From contig CM035406.1 of assembly GCA_020310875.1 (NCBI GenBank), forward strand, positions 229,280,012-229,344,011: a stretch of 64,000 nt of DNA, in the 5' to 3' direction. Position numbers and translations under genes: made by a program. Below are positions 49,141 to 60,858 of this stretch, piece by piece (position 1 is the stretch's first letter; every line of letters starts with the position of its first letter). Source of the DNA: Ceratopteris richardii. Lineage: Eukaryota; Streptophyta; Polypodiopsida; Polypodiales; Pteridaceae. The notes under the pieces are model-generated. The model saw nothing but the letters and a program-made list of their open reading frames with translations, was not told the origin of the DNA and did not search any database.

Positions 49141-49370
49141 TGCTGGAGTTTGAGGTCTATCGAAGCATGCGAACAGCACAAGGGAGAAGAAGAATCTTGG
49201 AGCACAACACATAATACGGAATGTATTACCACTAGAATGTACAAAGATACGTAACCCATAAGGGCAATAGGCATCTAAAGAAGCCAGGGAAAGAAACCTC
49301 CTAAAGAGGGAAAATAATTCCCCGGCAGTCCTAGTGTATTCACACACATCACTACCTAAATATATCAACA
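49141..49370 (-). repeat. 3' LTR of Copia-B3
   Basis: 230 bases on the minus strand, matching the B1 LTR from TGTTGATATATTTAGG to AAACTCCAGCA. LINE sequence begins at the next base outward. Confidence 0.9.
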
Positions 49371-50770
49371 AATCCCCCCTAGAAGTGAAGCTTTGCATAA
49401 AGCTTCAAACTTCTCCCTAGGCAGAGCCTTTGTGAAAAGGTCTGCAATGTTCTCCTACATGTGCACATATGCCAAGCTGATCTCTCTAGCAAAGAACCTC
49501 TAGTTGCAATAATGATAGTGCACCTCAATGTGCTTAGTGCAAGCATGGAACATAGGATTCCCTGCAACTCCCAATGCACTCTGACTGCCAATGAAGATGG
49601 TGGTGGCAGAAGATTCACCAGCACCCAAATCAATTATAAGGCAACTGAGCCACACACACTCAACAGTCGCTATGGAAGGTGTCCTACACTCAGCCTCACA
49701 ACTGGAAGTGGCCATAGTAGGCTGCTTCTTTCTCAACCAAGATATGCATGAGCTACCAAGCATGAAGCGAAAACCACTAGTGGACACATGAGTGTCATAG
49801 CAACCAACCCAGTCAGAGTCAAAAAAAGCATGTAAATCTGATGGTAGTGATCCCCTTAGGATAAAACAATCCAACTAGTCGAGTACCACTCAAGTAGCAA
49901 AAGATGCGCTTATCCGCTTACCAATGCTTGAAACTTGGGCAATGCATAAACTTGCTCCTAGACAAAAAACTGAATATCAAGCTGAGTAATGCATCAGTAA
50001 ATCAAGCATCCAACAACCTCTTGATAGAGAATAGCATCAAATGCATCTCAAGCATCATGAAGACTCAATTGTAAACCTGTCTCCATTGGATTGGCAATAG
50101 GATTACGATTCACAATCTTCAAGGCCAAAATTGTGCAATAATGTGTCAATATATTTCGTTTGATAGAAATTTATTCCACCATTTACTTGCATGAATTGAA
50201 TGCCCAAATAATGATAGAAATGCCCCAAATCAGACACTCAAATGAGGCATGAAAATCAGCCTTAAAATCAGCAGTATGCTTCTCATGAGGACCACTAAGC
50301 AGCATGTCATCAACATACACAAAAAGGATTAGAAGCACATCATTTGCATGTTTAACATATAAGGTGCTTTCAGTTGCACTATTCTCAAAAACATATGCAA
50401 TCAAATAGGCATGTATCTTTTCATACCAAGCATGTGGTGCTTGCTTTAAACCATATAATGCCTTCTTTAACCTACACATCTAGTTTTCATGCCCTTTCTG
50501 CACAAAGCCACCAGGCTGAAAAACAGACACTTCTTCATGCAAATCACCATTTAGAAATGCATTTTTAATGTCCAATTGATGTACATTCCAACCATGATGA
50601 GCTGCAAGTGCACAGATGCTACAAACAGTAGTCATTCGGCAAGAAGGAGCAAAGGTCTCATCAAAATCAATGCCTCTTTCTTGAGCATAACCCTTTGCAA
50701 CAAGCCTAGTGTTATACCTGTCAACTGTTCCATCACGCTTATGCTTCAGCTTGTATACCTACTTAGTGCC
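49141..50770 (-). mobile_element. Copia-B3, 3' part
   Basis: Third Copia-B copy. The minus-strand LTR (49,141-49,370) is preceded by a polypurine tract (CTAGGGGGGATT), RNase H (about 49,390-49,900, including DWVGCYDTHVSTSGFRFMLG) and reverse transcriptase (about 50,180-50,765, including [20 protein letters not shown] and FVYVDDMLL). At about 50,770 it meets Gypsy-H sequence. It abuts the LINE on the left. Broken fossil. Confidence 0.85.
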
Positions 50771-51971
50771 AATGGCCTTCTTGCCAATCCTCCTCCAAGT
50801 TGTATTTGAGGGGTGTCTTCCTGCCCCTTCTGTGGTCTGTGATGGGCTCTCCCAATCCATCAACCTGAACTTTCTCCTGAATTTCATCGTAACCTTCAGC
50901 TGTGCAAGAATTATTAAGAAAAATTCCAAAACAAGAGGGAGAGTTGCCTGCTTGAAGCCAATTTAGAATATCCTCTTCTTCCTCAAAATCTATTTGGGGT
51001 TGGTCCTCTATTTCTGGTTCCATGCAAATGCCAACTGTTTGCATCATGCTGGTGTTCCCTTGATTATCTGGGCCCTCTTCTAAATGTATCTGTGTCAACT
51101 CTTGCCCTTTCTTTTGTAGCCACATAGTGTCTTTACCCCAATCATGGATGACACTGGCATGCCTCAACCATGGTCTTCCAATTAAGAGGGGAAATCCTCC
51201 TTCAACCTGGGGTAGTCTTAAAACCACAAAATCCAAAATGAATAGATTACCTTGTACTTCAAGTGGAACTTTTGGGATCACTCCCAAGGGACTTACTTTG
51301 CTCTAATCTACCAAAGTAACAGTGAAATTTGCAGGCCTTGAAGGGTGAAATCCAATCTTTTCCATTGTAAGTTCAGGCATCAAGTTAATGCCAGAACCAC
51401 CATCCACGATAACTCCTTGAAATTCATGACCTTTGATAGATACTGTCAGTCGAGGACTCTTATAATCTATAAGGGGTGATTCCCCTACAATTTTACCTTT
51501 ATGTATAACAACAGTCTTTGCCACCAAACTTGTAGTGGAAGCCTCATCAATTATCTGCAAGAGTTCTGACCTGAATTTCCCATCCATCTTTATTAAATCA
51601 AAAATACTAACCTCCTTTTTCATGGACTTGAGTAGTTTTGAAGCCTCTAATTCCTTAAGAGCATGGCCTCCAATTGATTTATCAAACTCCTCATGAGCTC
51701 TGTTGAATGCATGCCCAATGGCATCACTGGTACATATGAGATCTCCTTTTTGCCTTGTATATGCACATGCGGTGGCTTTGTCTTCTTCAGATATCTCTTT
51801 GTCTTTGTTCAATCCATTAATTCTTGATTCTTGAACTATATCTACTTGAGCCTTTCCCTTGTTTCTTGTCTGCACTGTAAAAGATTCTATTTCTTCTAAC
51901 TGCACCACCCTGGTAGATGGTGATGGCTCATTGACTTGATTTAACATTTCTTCTTTGTGCACAGAAATCAT
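50771..51971 (-). pseudogene. Gypsy-H protease region
   Basis: The minus strand shows a retropepsin-type active-site segment (GVIVDGGSGINLMPELTMEK) near 51,430-51,365. Further on lies the conserved end of the fold (FPLLIGRPWLRHASVIHDWG) near 51,195-51,130. The upstream 500 bases encode a charged linker. The block ends at the Copia-B3 junction. Confidence 0.78.
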
Positions 51972-51989
51972 TTGAATATGGGGCCCGGA

Positions 51990-53160
51990 TGAAGAGGCTT
52001 GATTCTTAGGACAACAATTTGTATAGTGGTCTCTGGCCTCTGGGCAATTTCTGCAAGGAGGGGCATTTTTTGGTAGAGTGCACCTACTTTGATAGTGCCC
52101 ACATTCTCCACATCTGAAACAAATGATTGGCCTTCTAGGCCCATTTCCAAGGTTATTCCTCTATCTAGGGTTGTAATTGTTACCTTGATTGGGTGCAACC
52201 GCCATTACATTTGCTGGTGGTAGGGGTCCTCCTTATGTCCAATATGTTGTTGCAGGTATTCCCCTTGATTGGCATTCATGGGCCTCATGACCAGCTTTCC
52301 TGCATAATTGGCAAGTCACACTTAACATAGGACATTCACTTACTATATGACCTTGCTTGCTGCACATGGAACACCAAGTCCACTCTTGATGCCACCTCCT
52401 TTGAGTTCCTGCAACTCCTGTTGCAACTGAGCCAATTCCTCTGCTTGGGCCTCCTCCTCCTTTTGGAGCTTTAGTGCTTCAATCTCCCTTCTCAACTGAG
52501 TAACGCGTTCTCCTCCTCTTTGTAGGGCTTATTCCTTTTTAAGTCCTCCAGCTCCTTCCTTAGTTGGATTACTGGATCTTCCATTTCTGTAGAATATGGT
52601 AGTTGAGACGAAGTTGCTCCATACTGTTGTCTTATCTGTTCCAATCGTGTAGCTGTGTTGATGAATTCCTCTATGGAGGCTGTAGGTAGCACTAATTCCT
52701 TGATTTTACATTGGGTGGCCGCTAGAAGTGGCTTAGCTAACCATTTCTTAACAAAAAAATCATGTGGTGGGTCTGGTAATTTAGCTATTAGTGCCTTGGC
52801 CCTAGTCACAAACTCTGGGAACTTTTCACCTGGACCCAATCTCAAATTCTCTAATTCCTCCATGATGATCTCTGTAGTATTTCCATGCTGAAATTGATTT
52901 TTTAATGCATCTTTTATTAGGTCCCAAGTTGTAAAATGGTTCTCCGCAAACTGTCTGAACCATTTATCTGCTAATCCTTCTAATGTGGTAAGGAAGAGTA
53001 TAAAAAAGGCATCCTCCCTACCCATTAAGCCTCTAGTTTTGCATAGTGCTAAAAACCTTCTTATATGCTCGTCCGGATCTTCTTGAGCTAGGCCTTTGAA
53101 AGAAGGAAATTTTATATTTAATCTTGATCATAAGGTTTCCAAGTCTACCTGACCAGCCAT
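51990..53160 (-). pseudogene. Gypsy-H gag with four zinc knuckles
   Basis: A retrotransposon gag domain (LTTLEGLADKWFRQFAENHF, LKNQFQHGNTTEIIMEELEN, GPGEKFPEFVTRAKALIAKL) at about 53,020-52,700 is followed by a charged coiled-coil-like stretch (QLRKELEDLKRN). Four Cys/His knuckles then follow on the minus strand: CSMCSKQGHIVSEC and CQLCRKAGHEAHEC at about 52,375-52,265, then CFRCGECGHYQSRC and CRNCPEARDHYTNCC at about 52,125-52,010. The first three are CX2CX4HX4C; the last has a one-residue longer spacing. Gypsy gags usually carry one or two. Broken fossil. Confidence 0.78.
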
Positions 53161-53410
53161 GCTCCTTACTGATGAAGTTGATGAAAGTGGACTAGATGAT
53201 CTTCTAACAGCCTTCCTTCTTCTTTGCTTGCAGTTGACCCTCAATGTTTGGGACCAGGTTGCGGTCATGGGCTGTTCATAGTCCTCTTAGTATGAAATAA
53301 TTGATAAGAATATGTACCTCTTAGTCCACTGAAGTAGTAATGTCGACACTTGAATATTGCTTCTCCAACTGCAATATATCTTCTCCTATGCTCAAATCTC
53401 CTTGGAGGTC

Positions 53411-53426
53411 CCACCGTGCGTGCCAA
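53411..53426 (-). promoter_or_regulatory. Primer binding site of Gypsy-H
   Basis: The minus strand reads TGGCACGCACGGTGGG a few bases inside the LTR end. It starts with TGG as tRNA primer sites do. I cannot assign the tRNA by eye. Confidence 0.65.
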
Positions 53427-53430
53427 ATTT

Positions 53431-54463
53431 TGTTGGGGGATTCTTGGACAAGAAGGGATTTGAGTGTTTGTAGGGAAAAAAGGAAGACAAGAAGAAAGAT
53501 ACACACTCGAAGCCTCTATCGATTGATTATAATAAGACAAATACAATGTTGAAGCACAATACAATCCAATGCTTCTGTGCAAAATCCCACAGAGTGCTCA
53601 ATTACAAAATACCAAATACCCAAGGGACTTGTAGCTGTCGGCCTCCTCTGCACCAAACCTCCACCTTCTCCAAGCCTACACTTTTGCACACCTTGCACCA
53701 AGCTTCCACTAAGGGGGAGGGATGGGTACCTTTTGTCGGCACGTGCACACTTCAATAAGACCTTGGGATCCTTGGGGGACTAGCTTAGCACTTCTCTGCA
53801 CACTTCCTTGGTCACTCTTCATGCACACCTTGCACTTCACTTCTCTGCGTCGCACACTGTGTCTCTTGCACTTCTCTCTCTTGCCTTGCTTAGACTATGC
53901 TCACTCTTGCTTACACTTAGAATGGTCCAAGAATAGTCCTTGCCTTGATTTTAGTGTCGATTCATGTACGCTCTTAACTGCAAGAGTATCTTGGTGCTCA
54001 CTTTGATGTCCATAGATTGTCTTCACAAGTGGCAGCCAACGAATCCCTGTAGTGACTTTAGGCTAAAAACGAAATTTTAATTGGCAGGCCATACTTTCTC
54101 TTCTGCTTACACTGCCGCTTCACATACCCTCACATTTTCCTTTTAAGTCTTCACTTTTGTACTTAAGAGAGGGTTCAACTGAACCTTCCAAAACACTTTA
54201 AACAACACTTTTGAACTTTAGGGAAATTAGAGAAATACCTCTGCAACCTGCAACCACTTTCTCCAATTCACCCTTTGTGGACAATGCTTGTGCACTACCT
54301 ATGACTTTGACACCTGTACTTCGAACACTTTGACTTTTACCCTTGTTGACTTTGACCTTGACCATGTTTAGTTTGACCAATTTGACTTTGATCTTTTGAC
54401 TTTGACTATAGTTGACTTTGACTGTGGTTGATTTTGACCAATATGACTTTTATGGGCTCAACA
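53431..54463 (-). repeat. 5' LTR of Gypsy-H
   Basis: About 1,033 bases on the minus strand, starting TGTTGAGCCCATAAAAG and ending AATCCCCCAACA. The inner end is fixed by the primer site. The outer end is inferred from TG/CA ends and the change to LINE sequence at 54,464, since no second LTR is present. Its first 160 bases are packed with GTCAA/TTGAC motifs. Confidence 0.72.
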
Positions 54464-55510
54464 TATAGATTCTTTCTTTGAATTTCCTCTTCATATCTCA
54501 TCATGCTTATGATTTTTTGGAGCATTGTTTGGTATTGAGAGTCGCCAACATTTACTTCTTCCTCAAGATGATTAAGCCTTTGATAAATATTTTTCCTTCT
54601 TATTCGATGAATGTTTTCAAGGTTCTTCTGAGTCGTGATCAAGATGTGTTGTGTCTTCATGACCCCCTTTCTCCAACACTTGGCCGGGTGGGAGCAGGTA
54701 ACAAAAGCCAAGTTCCAAGTAACTAAAATCTCTTGCTCAACCAAGAGGAAAGAGAAGGTAGTCACATTGACATGAAACCATGCAACTTTCTTGAGAATGA
54801 TGATTGGCTTGAAGGTAATCATAATCCGATAGTGATCAAACACAACAAGGTCCACACATTGGGAGAGGGAAGGGGTGCCCCACGTATTTATTATGTTATG
54901 CACAATATAGCTCCTATCAAGTCTAGCTTTTCTCAACTCAACTCTAGACTTGAGGTTTGACCAAGAGAAATGAGTCTCGTCTTTGATCTCCACCAGATCC
55001 AGGTGGATCTTGACTTGGTCTTAGATGTCCCTCTCATGACCATCAATCTTCCTCCCTCTATTCCCCCGTCTATGTGGAAGAGCCTCCACCATATTAAAGT
55101 CCCAACAAAGAATGACATTGAGGGGCAGACACACCAATGATTGTTAAGTAACAATTCTTTCTACATGATATTGGGAGCATACATAGAGAAAATTGTGAAC
55201 TATAGTGGAACCCCAAGGAAGCACCAATCCATCGATGGTTTTGATCCACTTGGGAATCCACAAGCCAAGCGTACCGATAGCTATTAATGTAGATAATATT
55301 GAGCTTCCATTTCCCCTGGATGTGCGGTGGAGATCTAGACATGGGAGGATGAAATACATTTCAGACTTTTTTGCAGTTCCTCCCCTTCAATTTTGATCTC
55401 TTGAAGATAGATGAAGTCCGGCTTTAGGTTTTTATCATTGATCCACTTTCCAATAACGATCGCTCTTGAGGGTTCATACAACCTCAAATCATTGGGGTGA
55501 GAGAAAATCT
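54464..55510 (-). mobile_element. L1-type LINE, endonuclease half
   Basis: The minus strand shows an AP-endonuclease start (KPDFIYLQEIKIEGEELQKS) at about 55,430-55,370, with the LQE motif that carries a catalytic Glu. More endonuclease-like pieces follow (VVFDHYRIMITFKPI near 54,840) and a post-endonuclease helix (LNHLEEEVNVGDSQYQTMLQ, then RYEEEIQRKN) near 54,590-54,480. It stops at the Gypsy-H LTR. It may be the 5' half of the LINE at 47,085-49,140, split by the Gypsy-H/Copia-B3 block. It has several frame changes and is dead. Confidence 0.72.
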
Positions 55511-57000
55511 CCCACTTTATTTTCAACCCCCTCCTATTGGAGCCTCCCATCCAAAGAAATTTCCAACAAGCCCTTTTCATCTTCATCAACTCCAAGTTAG
55601 CCGATCTCTAGTAAGTAAGGAAATAAACAATGTGTTGATCATCTTGGCTTTACTAACAGCATTTAGTTGAAACCCAATATCAAATCTTGGATTCCAATTT
55701 GTTAAGGACCCATTCCCATATTTTCCTCATCAATGCCTCAAACCCCAGTGGAACCCCTATTAGAGGAAATAATTGACTCGAGGCAAGCTCAAGAAATACA
55801 TTGTCACAAAGAAGGTATGGTCGCATTTAAGAGATAGACTTGAAAGCAAGCTCAACATGATTAATTTTGGAGCTAGCGGCAATTAAAAAATATTGAGGAA
55901 TTGCTACAATTGAGAAACACTTCCCATTTCGTTAAGGATGAAGGCATTAGTGTCATAAGTAAACATCCTGAGGACCATTCGATTTTGCTCTTGCAAGAGG
56001 AAAACCCTTGATATAGCATGATTGAAGTTCACTTCCCATAGGGTAGCTGAGCCCATTAGTGGCTCTAACAATCAACAAAGGTGTAAGTAAGCAACACTGT
56101 GTGATAGATCCTTTCAACCAAAAAGTAGCCCATAAATATCCATTAGTATTAACTCAAATCGAGCCATTCCAAAGAAGGGTGTCCATCATTTGATCAATCT
56201 AGGACCGAAGTGCAAATCATTAAGAGATTATTGGATGAAATCCCAGTCCAAACAGTCACAGAATTCGTCAAAATTAGTCATAACAAATAGCACATTTTCT
56301 CGGAACCATATGTAAATTCAAGATCATCCCCAATGTCCACAATAGCTTCTAAAATGGACCTTCCCTTGATAAAACCTTTTTCAGGTTTGCAAAGGCAAGC
56401 TCAAAGATGTTTAGTGATATGATTATCCAAGGCCTTGGCAATCACCTTGTACATGATTTGAATCATGGTGATCGATCTCCAGTTTTTCATCCTATTCTTG
56501 CTCTCTTTCTTGTGAATAATTTTAATAACACGTTTTTTCATTCATATCAGAAGGGCACCAAATATGAGAGCTTCCATCCATGCAAGTAGTAAAGGACCCA
56601 CAAGGAACTCTTTAAAAGCTTTGAAGAATTCATTAGAGAGACCATCTGGTCATGACTTGTACCCAAGGGAAGGTCATCGATAGCCTCCTTGATCTCAACA
56701 ATAAGACAACATATCATTAAACCACTTAGGAAATACACTCTTGCCTTCAAGGGCAGAGACAAGAAGAAACACAAAGGAGCCCTAAAAAGTGATTGATGAT
56801 GAGGCCACAATATTCCACTTCTGAAGCCTAATCAATGCCACTCATAGTAGATATTCTTCGGAAAGGCTACTTGATATGCTTTTTCTTCAAAATTCTACAC
56901 ATTTTGCTTGTTGCCTTGTCCATTGTTGCTATCCACGAGTCTTTGAAGCAGAGAAAGAGCTTCTTTCTTTGAACTTTTTCTTTGGATTTGAGTTTTCTCC
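55511..57000 (-). mobile_element. Second L1-type LINE fragment, RT domain
   Basis: The minus strand reads IKEAIDDLPLGTSH (about 56,700-56,650), then IKIIHKK and NWRSITMIQIMYKVIAKAL (about 56,530-56,420), then EKGFIKGRSILEAIVD near 56,340-56,380. It ends with RRACWKFLWMGGSNRRGLKI and WEIFSHPND near 55,590-55,500. These are reverse-transcriptase and zf-RVT segments in L1 order. The endonuclease of another copy follows directly downstream, so two LINE pieces lie head to tail. Several stops and frame changes. Confidence 0.75.
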
Positions 57001-57288
57001 TGATTTTGAGCAGGCCTTGTTGAAAGTGTAATTTACCTTAGTTAACTTTCTCTTCCAAGCACATAAGCCTTTGTTTTAGTACTCTATATAGCGTGAGATT
57101 AATAAATGATTTTGTTAGAAGAGTACAAAGAGAGCATTATTATGGAGTATAATTAACATCCAAGTTCACTTAGATGCACTCTTTAATATCATAGTCTATA
57201 TGCTTTCGTATGACAACGTGATCCTTTTCATTTCCAGAAACAGAAAAAGCATTAAACGTATATTACACGTATTGTTTTAGATAGAGAA
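57001..57288. other. Unassigned spacer
   Basis: About 290 bases between the LINE fragment and the CACGAG array. I see nothing that can be assigned. Confidence 0.5.
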
Positions 57289-57400
57289 TACGAGAGAAAA
57301 CACGAGAAAACGAACACGAGAACACGAGAACACGAGAAAACGAAGAAAACACGAGAAAACGAAGAACACGAGAACTAGAACACGAGAAAACGAAGAAAAA
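57289..57400. repeat. CACGAG-rich minisatellite
   Basis: Irregular array of CACGAGAA and AAACGAAGAA units. The hexamer CACGAG occurs seven times between 57,301 and 57,386. Purine-rich on the plus strand. Confidence 0.85.
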
Positions 57401-57536
57401 GGTTCCATGTTATAGTCCTTAAAATCCCATATAAAATGATAAAAAACTGAGTAATTTTGTAGGTTTTAACCAGATATCGACATCAATCATAAGTTTATTA
57501 CAATTGGATTCAAGAAACCCTTAGTATGATTAGATC

Positions 57537-57586
57537 CAATTTGTTAACGACCCATTCCCATATTTTCCTCATCAAAGCCTTATCTC
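57537..57586 (-). mobile_element. Short LINE fragment
   Basis: AATTTGTTAACGACCCATTC and the following bases to CCTCATCAAAGCC repeat the LINE segment at about 55,694-55,738 (one or two differences). It is cut off on the right by Copia-B4. Confidence 0.65.
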
Positions 57587-58626
57587 ATCAACATATACAA
57601 TGATGATCAAAAGTACATATGCACGCTTAACATATAAGGTTCTCACAGTTGGACTATTTTCAAAACCATGTGCAATCAAGTGCACATATGCTACAAACAG
57701 TGGTCATTAGGCATGTGGAAGCAAAAGTCTCATCAAAATCAATGCCTCTTTCTTGAGCATAACCTTTTGCAACAATCCTTGCTTTATACCTCTCAAGTGT
57801 TCCATTAGGTTTATGTTTTGGCTTGTATACCCATTTAGTGCCAATGGTATTTTTGCCTAGAGGCAAACCACGTAAAGACCAAGTACCATTCTTCATAATA
57901 GCATCATATTTTGATTGGATAATACCCATCCAATTTTTTGAATTTTGTGCTTCATCAAAAGAAACAATTTTGTTCAATGCATCTAATTTTCTATCTCTGA
58001 AAGTCTCTATTATCCATTTATGCATAGTTTTAGCCTCCCCTATGTCATTCATCTCATCAACGAGTGCATCATGTAAATCCGTATTAGAAATGAAATGATT
58101 TGCATCATTATGTCAAACTTGTAAAGGCTGATAAATTTCTTCATCTAGACTAGAACTTGATTTTCCATTTGTAGAAAGAGGCAGCAATGTGTCATATACA
58201 TCTTTGGAGCTAACTGATGTCTCCTTAGTACATGAAAGTAATGGCTGAATTGCATCTTCCACAAAAACAACATCACAGCTAACCAGAATTTGTTTATTCT
58301 ATGGATGATACAGACCATAGCCTTTGCTTTCCAAAATGTACCTAAGAAAAATGCATTCACTAGTTTATGATCCAATTTCCTACATTGTTGTTCAGGTGCT
58401 AATGCATATGCTAGATAGCAAAGACACATAGATGAGCAATAGATGTCTTGTGACCATGCCAAGCCTCATATGAAATGATCGATTGTAGCATTTTGGTGGG
58501 ATACCTATTAAGTACATATGCTACACACATAACAATCTCAAGCCAGATTCTGTGTGGAAAAGTCTTACTTTTGATCATATGCCTTGCCATCTCCATGAGA
58601 GACATGTTCTTTCATTCATCAACTAT
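57587..58626 (-). mobile_element. Copia-B4 fragment, integrase end and RT
   Basis: Fourth Copia-B copy, internal region only. The minus strand gives the integrase C-terminal side (MSLMEMARHMIKSKTFPHRI, NRYPTKMLQSIISYEAWHGH) at about 58,600-58,460, a linker, and the RT start (VSFDEAQNSKNWMGIIQSKY, TKWVYKPKHKPNGTLERYKA) at about 57,970-57,780. No LTR is attached. Broken, with many breaks. Confidence 0.82.
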
Positions 58627-58730
58627 CATCCGATATATGCTTCCCAATCCAATATAGGATTCTTTCACAAAGAAGGCTTCTTTGAAATGCAAAACTTTGA
58701 TAGAAATCCCTTTGAGCAACCCCTAAAGGA

Positions 58731-58808
58731 TAGACTTTTGTGTCAAGACAATATATATATATATATATATATAGACTTTTGTGTCAAGACAATATATATA
58801 TATATATA
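58731..58808. repeat. Tandem duplication carrying (AT)n runs
   Basis: The unit TAGACTTTTGTGTCAAGACA followed by an (AT)n run occurs twice (58,731-58,771 and 58,772-58,808). The two copies differ mainly in AT-run length. Confidence 0.88.
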
Positions 58809-59959
58809 AAAACGTTGCTACTAATGCCACTGAATATTTTATGTGATGTTTTTCGAGGTGTTAACCCTTTGATAATGCAACTTAAATAGAAGTCTTTATT
58901 CGGAAAGTTGTTGTGCACTATCGCAAGTCTGCAAATACATGTTATTACTAGGGCTTCATCTTATACACACACGAATCTTGTAATTGATGGTAACTAAACT
59001 CTCATCAACCCTCTATTTAGGGTCCCGTTTGACCGCATTTCCTTAAGTACTATGACTCGCACGATCTCATGTGTGCATGATAAACCATCTCCGAGTGACA
59101 CACTCTTTGGAGATTTCATCACTTAGTCTATAAAGAAATCTACCTTATGATTAACAAGAATATGTCATTCATCATCATGACTATGTTTATGTATTTTCGC
59201 ATAATCAACCAATATACACTTTCTTTTAGTATACATCCACCATAATAGTATTTGGGCTAATATCAACATATGACCCATACGATGTATCTTTGAATCAAGA
59301 AGGAGCCATCTTTGAATCAAGAAGGAGCGATCTCCATCTTTAGAAAATGTGATTCATTCTTTGCATGAAGAAGATTACAAGTTTTTGGAGCCACCCATTT
59401 ATTTGTTGAAAACCATTTAGAAAAAATAAATACTATTTATTGCTCATTTAGAAGTCATCATTTATTAGAGTTGACATCGAAGGCATGCGGATGCTTCGAT
59501 GCTTTATTTTATGTTAAAATAAGAAAACGCAAATCCTCTCATATGTTAACAATCTAGTTTAATTTTACAGTTCATAGTAAGAATAGTCATACCAAAATCC
59601 GATGCCCTACTCGTGATGTATATTAAATTTTAAGATGAATCCGTCCAATAGGAATTTGAAGAATCCCTCTTATTCATCATAGCTTAGGGACATTGTGCAA
59701 TAGATCTATTATTAAAAGACATTTCTCCAAAGAACTACATTTTGATGTCCAAATAACATAGAATTTTAGCACAGACAATTGAAGAAGGGCTCCCTTTCCT
59801 TTCAATTACCTTAGACTTCGATAAATTTATTTGTATCATTTTTACCACTGCCTTGAACCCTTTTAGTATTAAAGCACATACCTATGTGTTTTATGCAACC
59901 TAGACATATATCGGTAGTAAAATCACTAATAGAGTTACAAATGCCCTATGTCCACCTAG
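58809..59959. other. Unassigned spacer with a 22-base duplication
   Basis: No gene or family recognised. A direct duplication ATCTTTGAATCAAGAAGGAG(C) lies at 59,286-59,306 and 59,308-59,328. The stretch borders the Copia-F fragment and could be its decayed flanking or LTR sequence, but nothing confirms that. Confidence 0.45.
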
Positions 59960-59965
59960 CGATGC

Positions 59966-60313
59966 CTACCTTCCAAGCCTGTAAACAATTGATTGTATAA
60001 AATAAAGTGAAGTTTTACTCACATATTTTTTATTTTTGAAAGTTTGCTTAATCTGCTTACTTATTTGACATATTTCGCATAAATTATTAACATTCGCAAA
60101 AGTAAAATAATATAGACCACGAAACATCCTCCTTTTATTTATTTTCTTTACCTTGGGAATCCTCATGTGATCCATCCTCTTGTTGTATAGATTCTTATCC
60201 CCACACCTCCTTTCCAGTTTAATACAAATAGAAAGTTTATTATAAATGGTTTTAATCTTTCTTTTACTATTCCCACATGTTAAAAGATCATAGGTCTTAC
60301 TTGGATGGTCCAC
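59966..60313 (-). pseudogene. Copia-F fragment, GAG-pre-integrase region
   Basis: The minus-strand open frame contains NKRMDHMRIPKVKKINKRRM and LCEICQISKQIKQTFKNKKY, matching the copia GAG-pre-integrase pattern (W-H-x-R-x-x-H ... CExCQxGKQ). It is unlike families A-E, so it represents another copia family. Only this piece is recognisable. Confidence 0.6.
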
Positions 60314-60858
60314 AGACTAGACCGCTTGATTGCACCTTAGTCCATATCCTATGTCCACAGTTTGGCCTATAGAAATTACATTACTTGTGATGGTTGGCAC
60401 AATATGTAGGGTATGCTTTGGTCTCTAGTTCACTTAAAACCACATAGGCTTATTTGACATGTATCTTTCAATAATTTGCAATTTATTTTTCAATGAGTTG
60501 CGTTTTTTGTCTTTCCACCTCCTTTTCTCTTACATTCAAAGAAGCTAGTTTTTGCTTAGTAATCAGATTTTTCATTTCCTTGTTTGCTCTATGTCATTGT
60601 GTCCATCAGTTGACCATATTGGCTTCTACATTAGACTTTCCTAATGAGCATCATTCAACCTTGTCATAGATGATCTATTGCCAGCACCTATCGACCCTCA
60701 AACACACAAAATATTAGGAATATGCCAAGCGTGATGAAACTCCATAGCGTTACTACAACATATATTTCAAGAACACGTAATACAGTTAATAGTTCTCTTC
60801 TTGGGAACTACCAATTCGTTGTTTTCTCCTTGAGAATAAATTTCGATGATTCAAATAT
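60314..60858. other. Unassigned spacer
   Basis: About 550 bases, AT-rich. The minus-strand part next to Copia-F may belong to it, but I see no clear domain. Confidence 0.45.

Larger units (their letters stand above)
50771..54463 (-). mobile_element. Gypsy-H, 5' half of a Ty3/gypsy element
   Basis: Minus strand: 5' LTR (54,463-53,431), primer site, gag (about 53,160-52,480), four zinc knuckles (52,380-52,000) and a protease region (51,971-50,771). It meets Copia-B3 at about 50,770 and a LINE at 54,464. It belongs to a different family from Gypsy-G: the LTR, primer site and gag are all unlike. It is a broken fossil. Confidence 0.83.

Noticed and set aside
54305-54450. TTGAC array as the promoter of a host gene
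   Set aside because: No host gene lies nearby in either direction; it sits in an LTR, so it is reported as an element feature instead.
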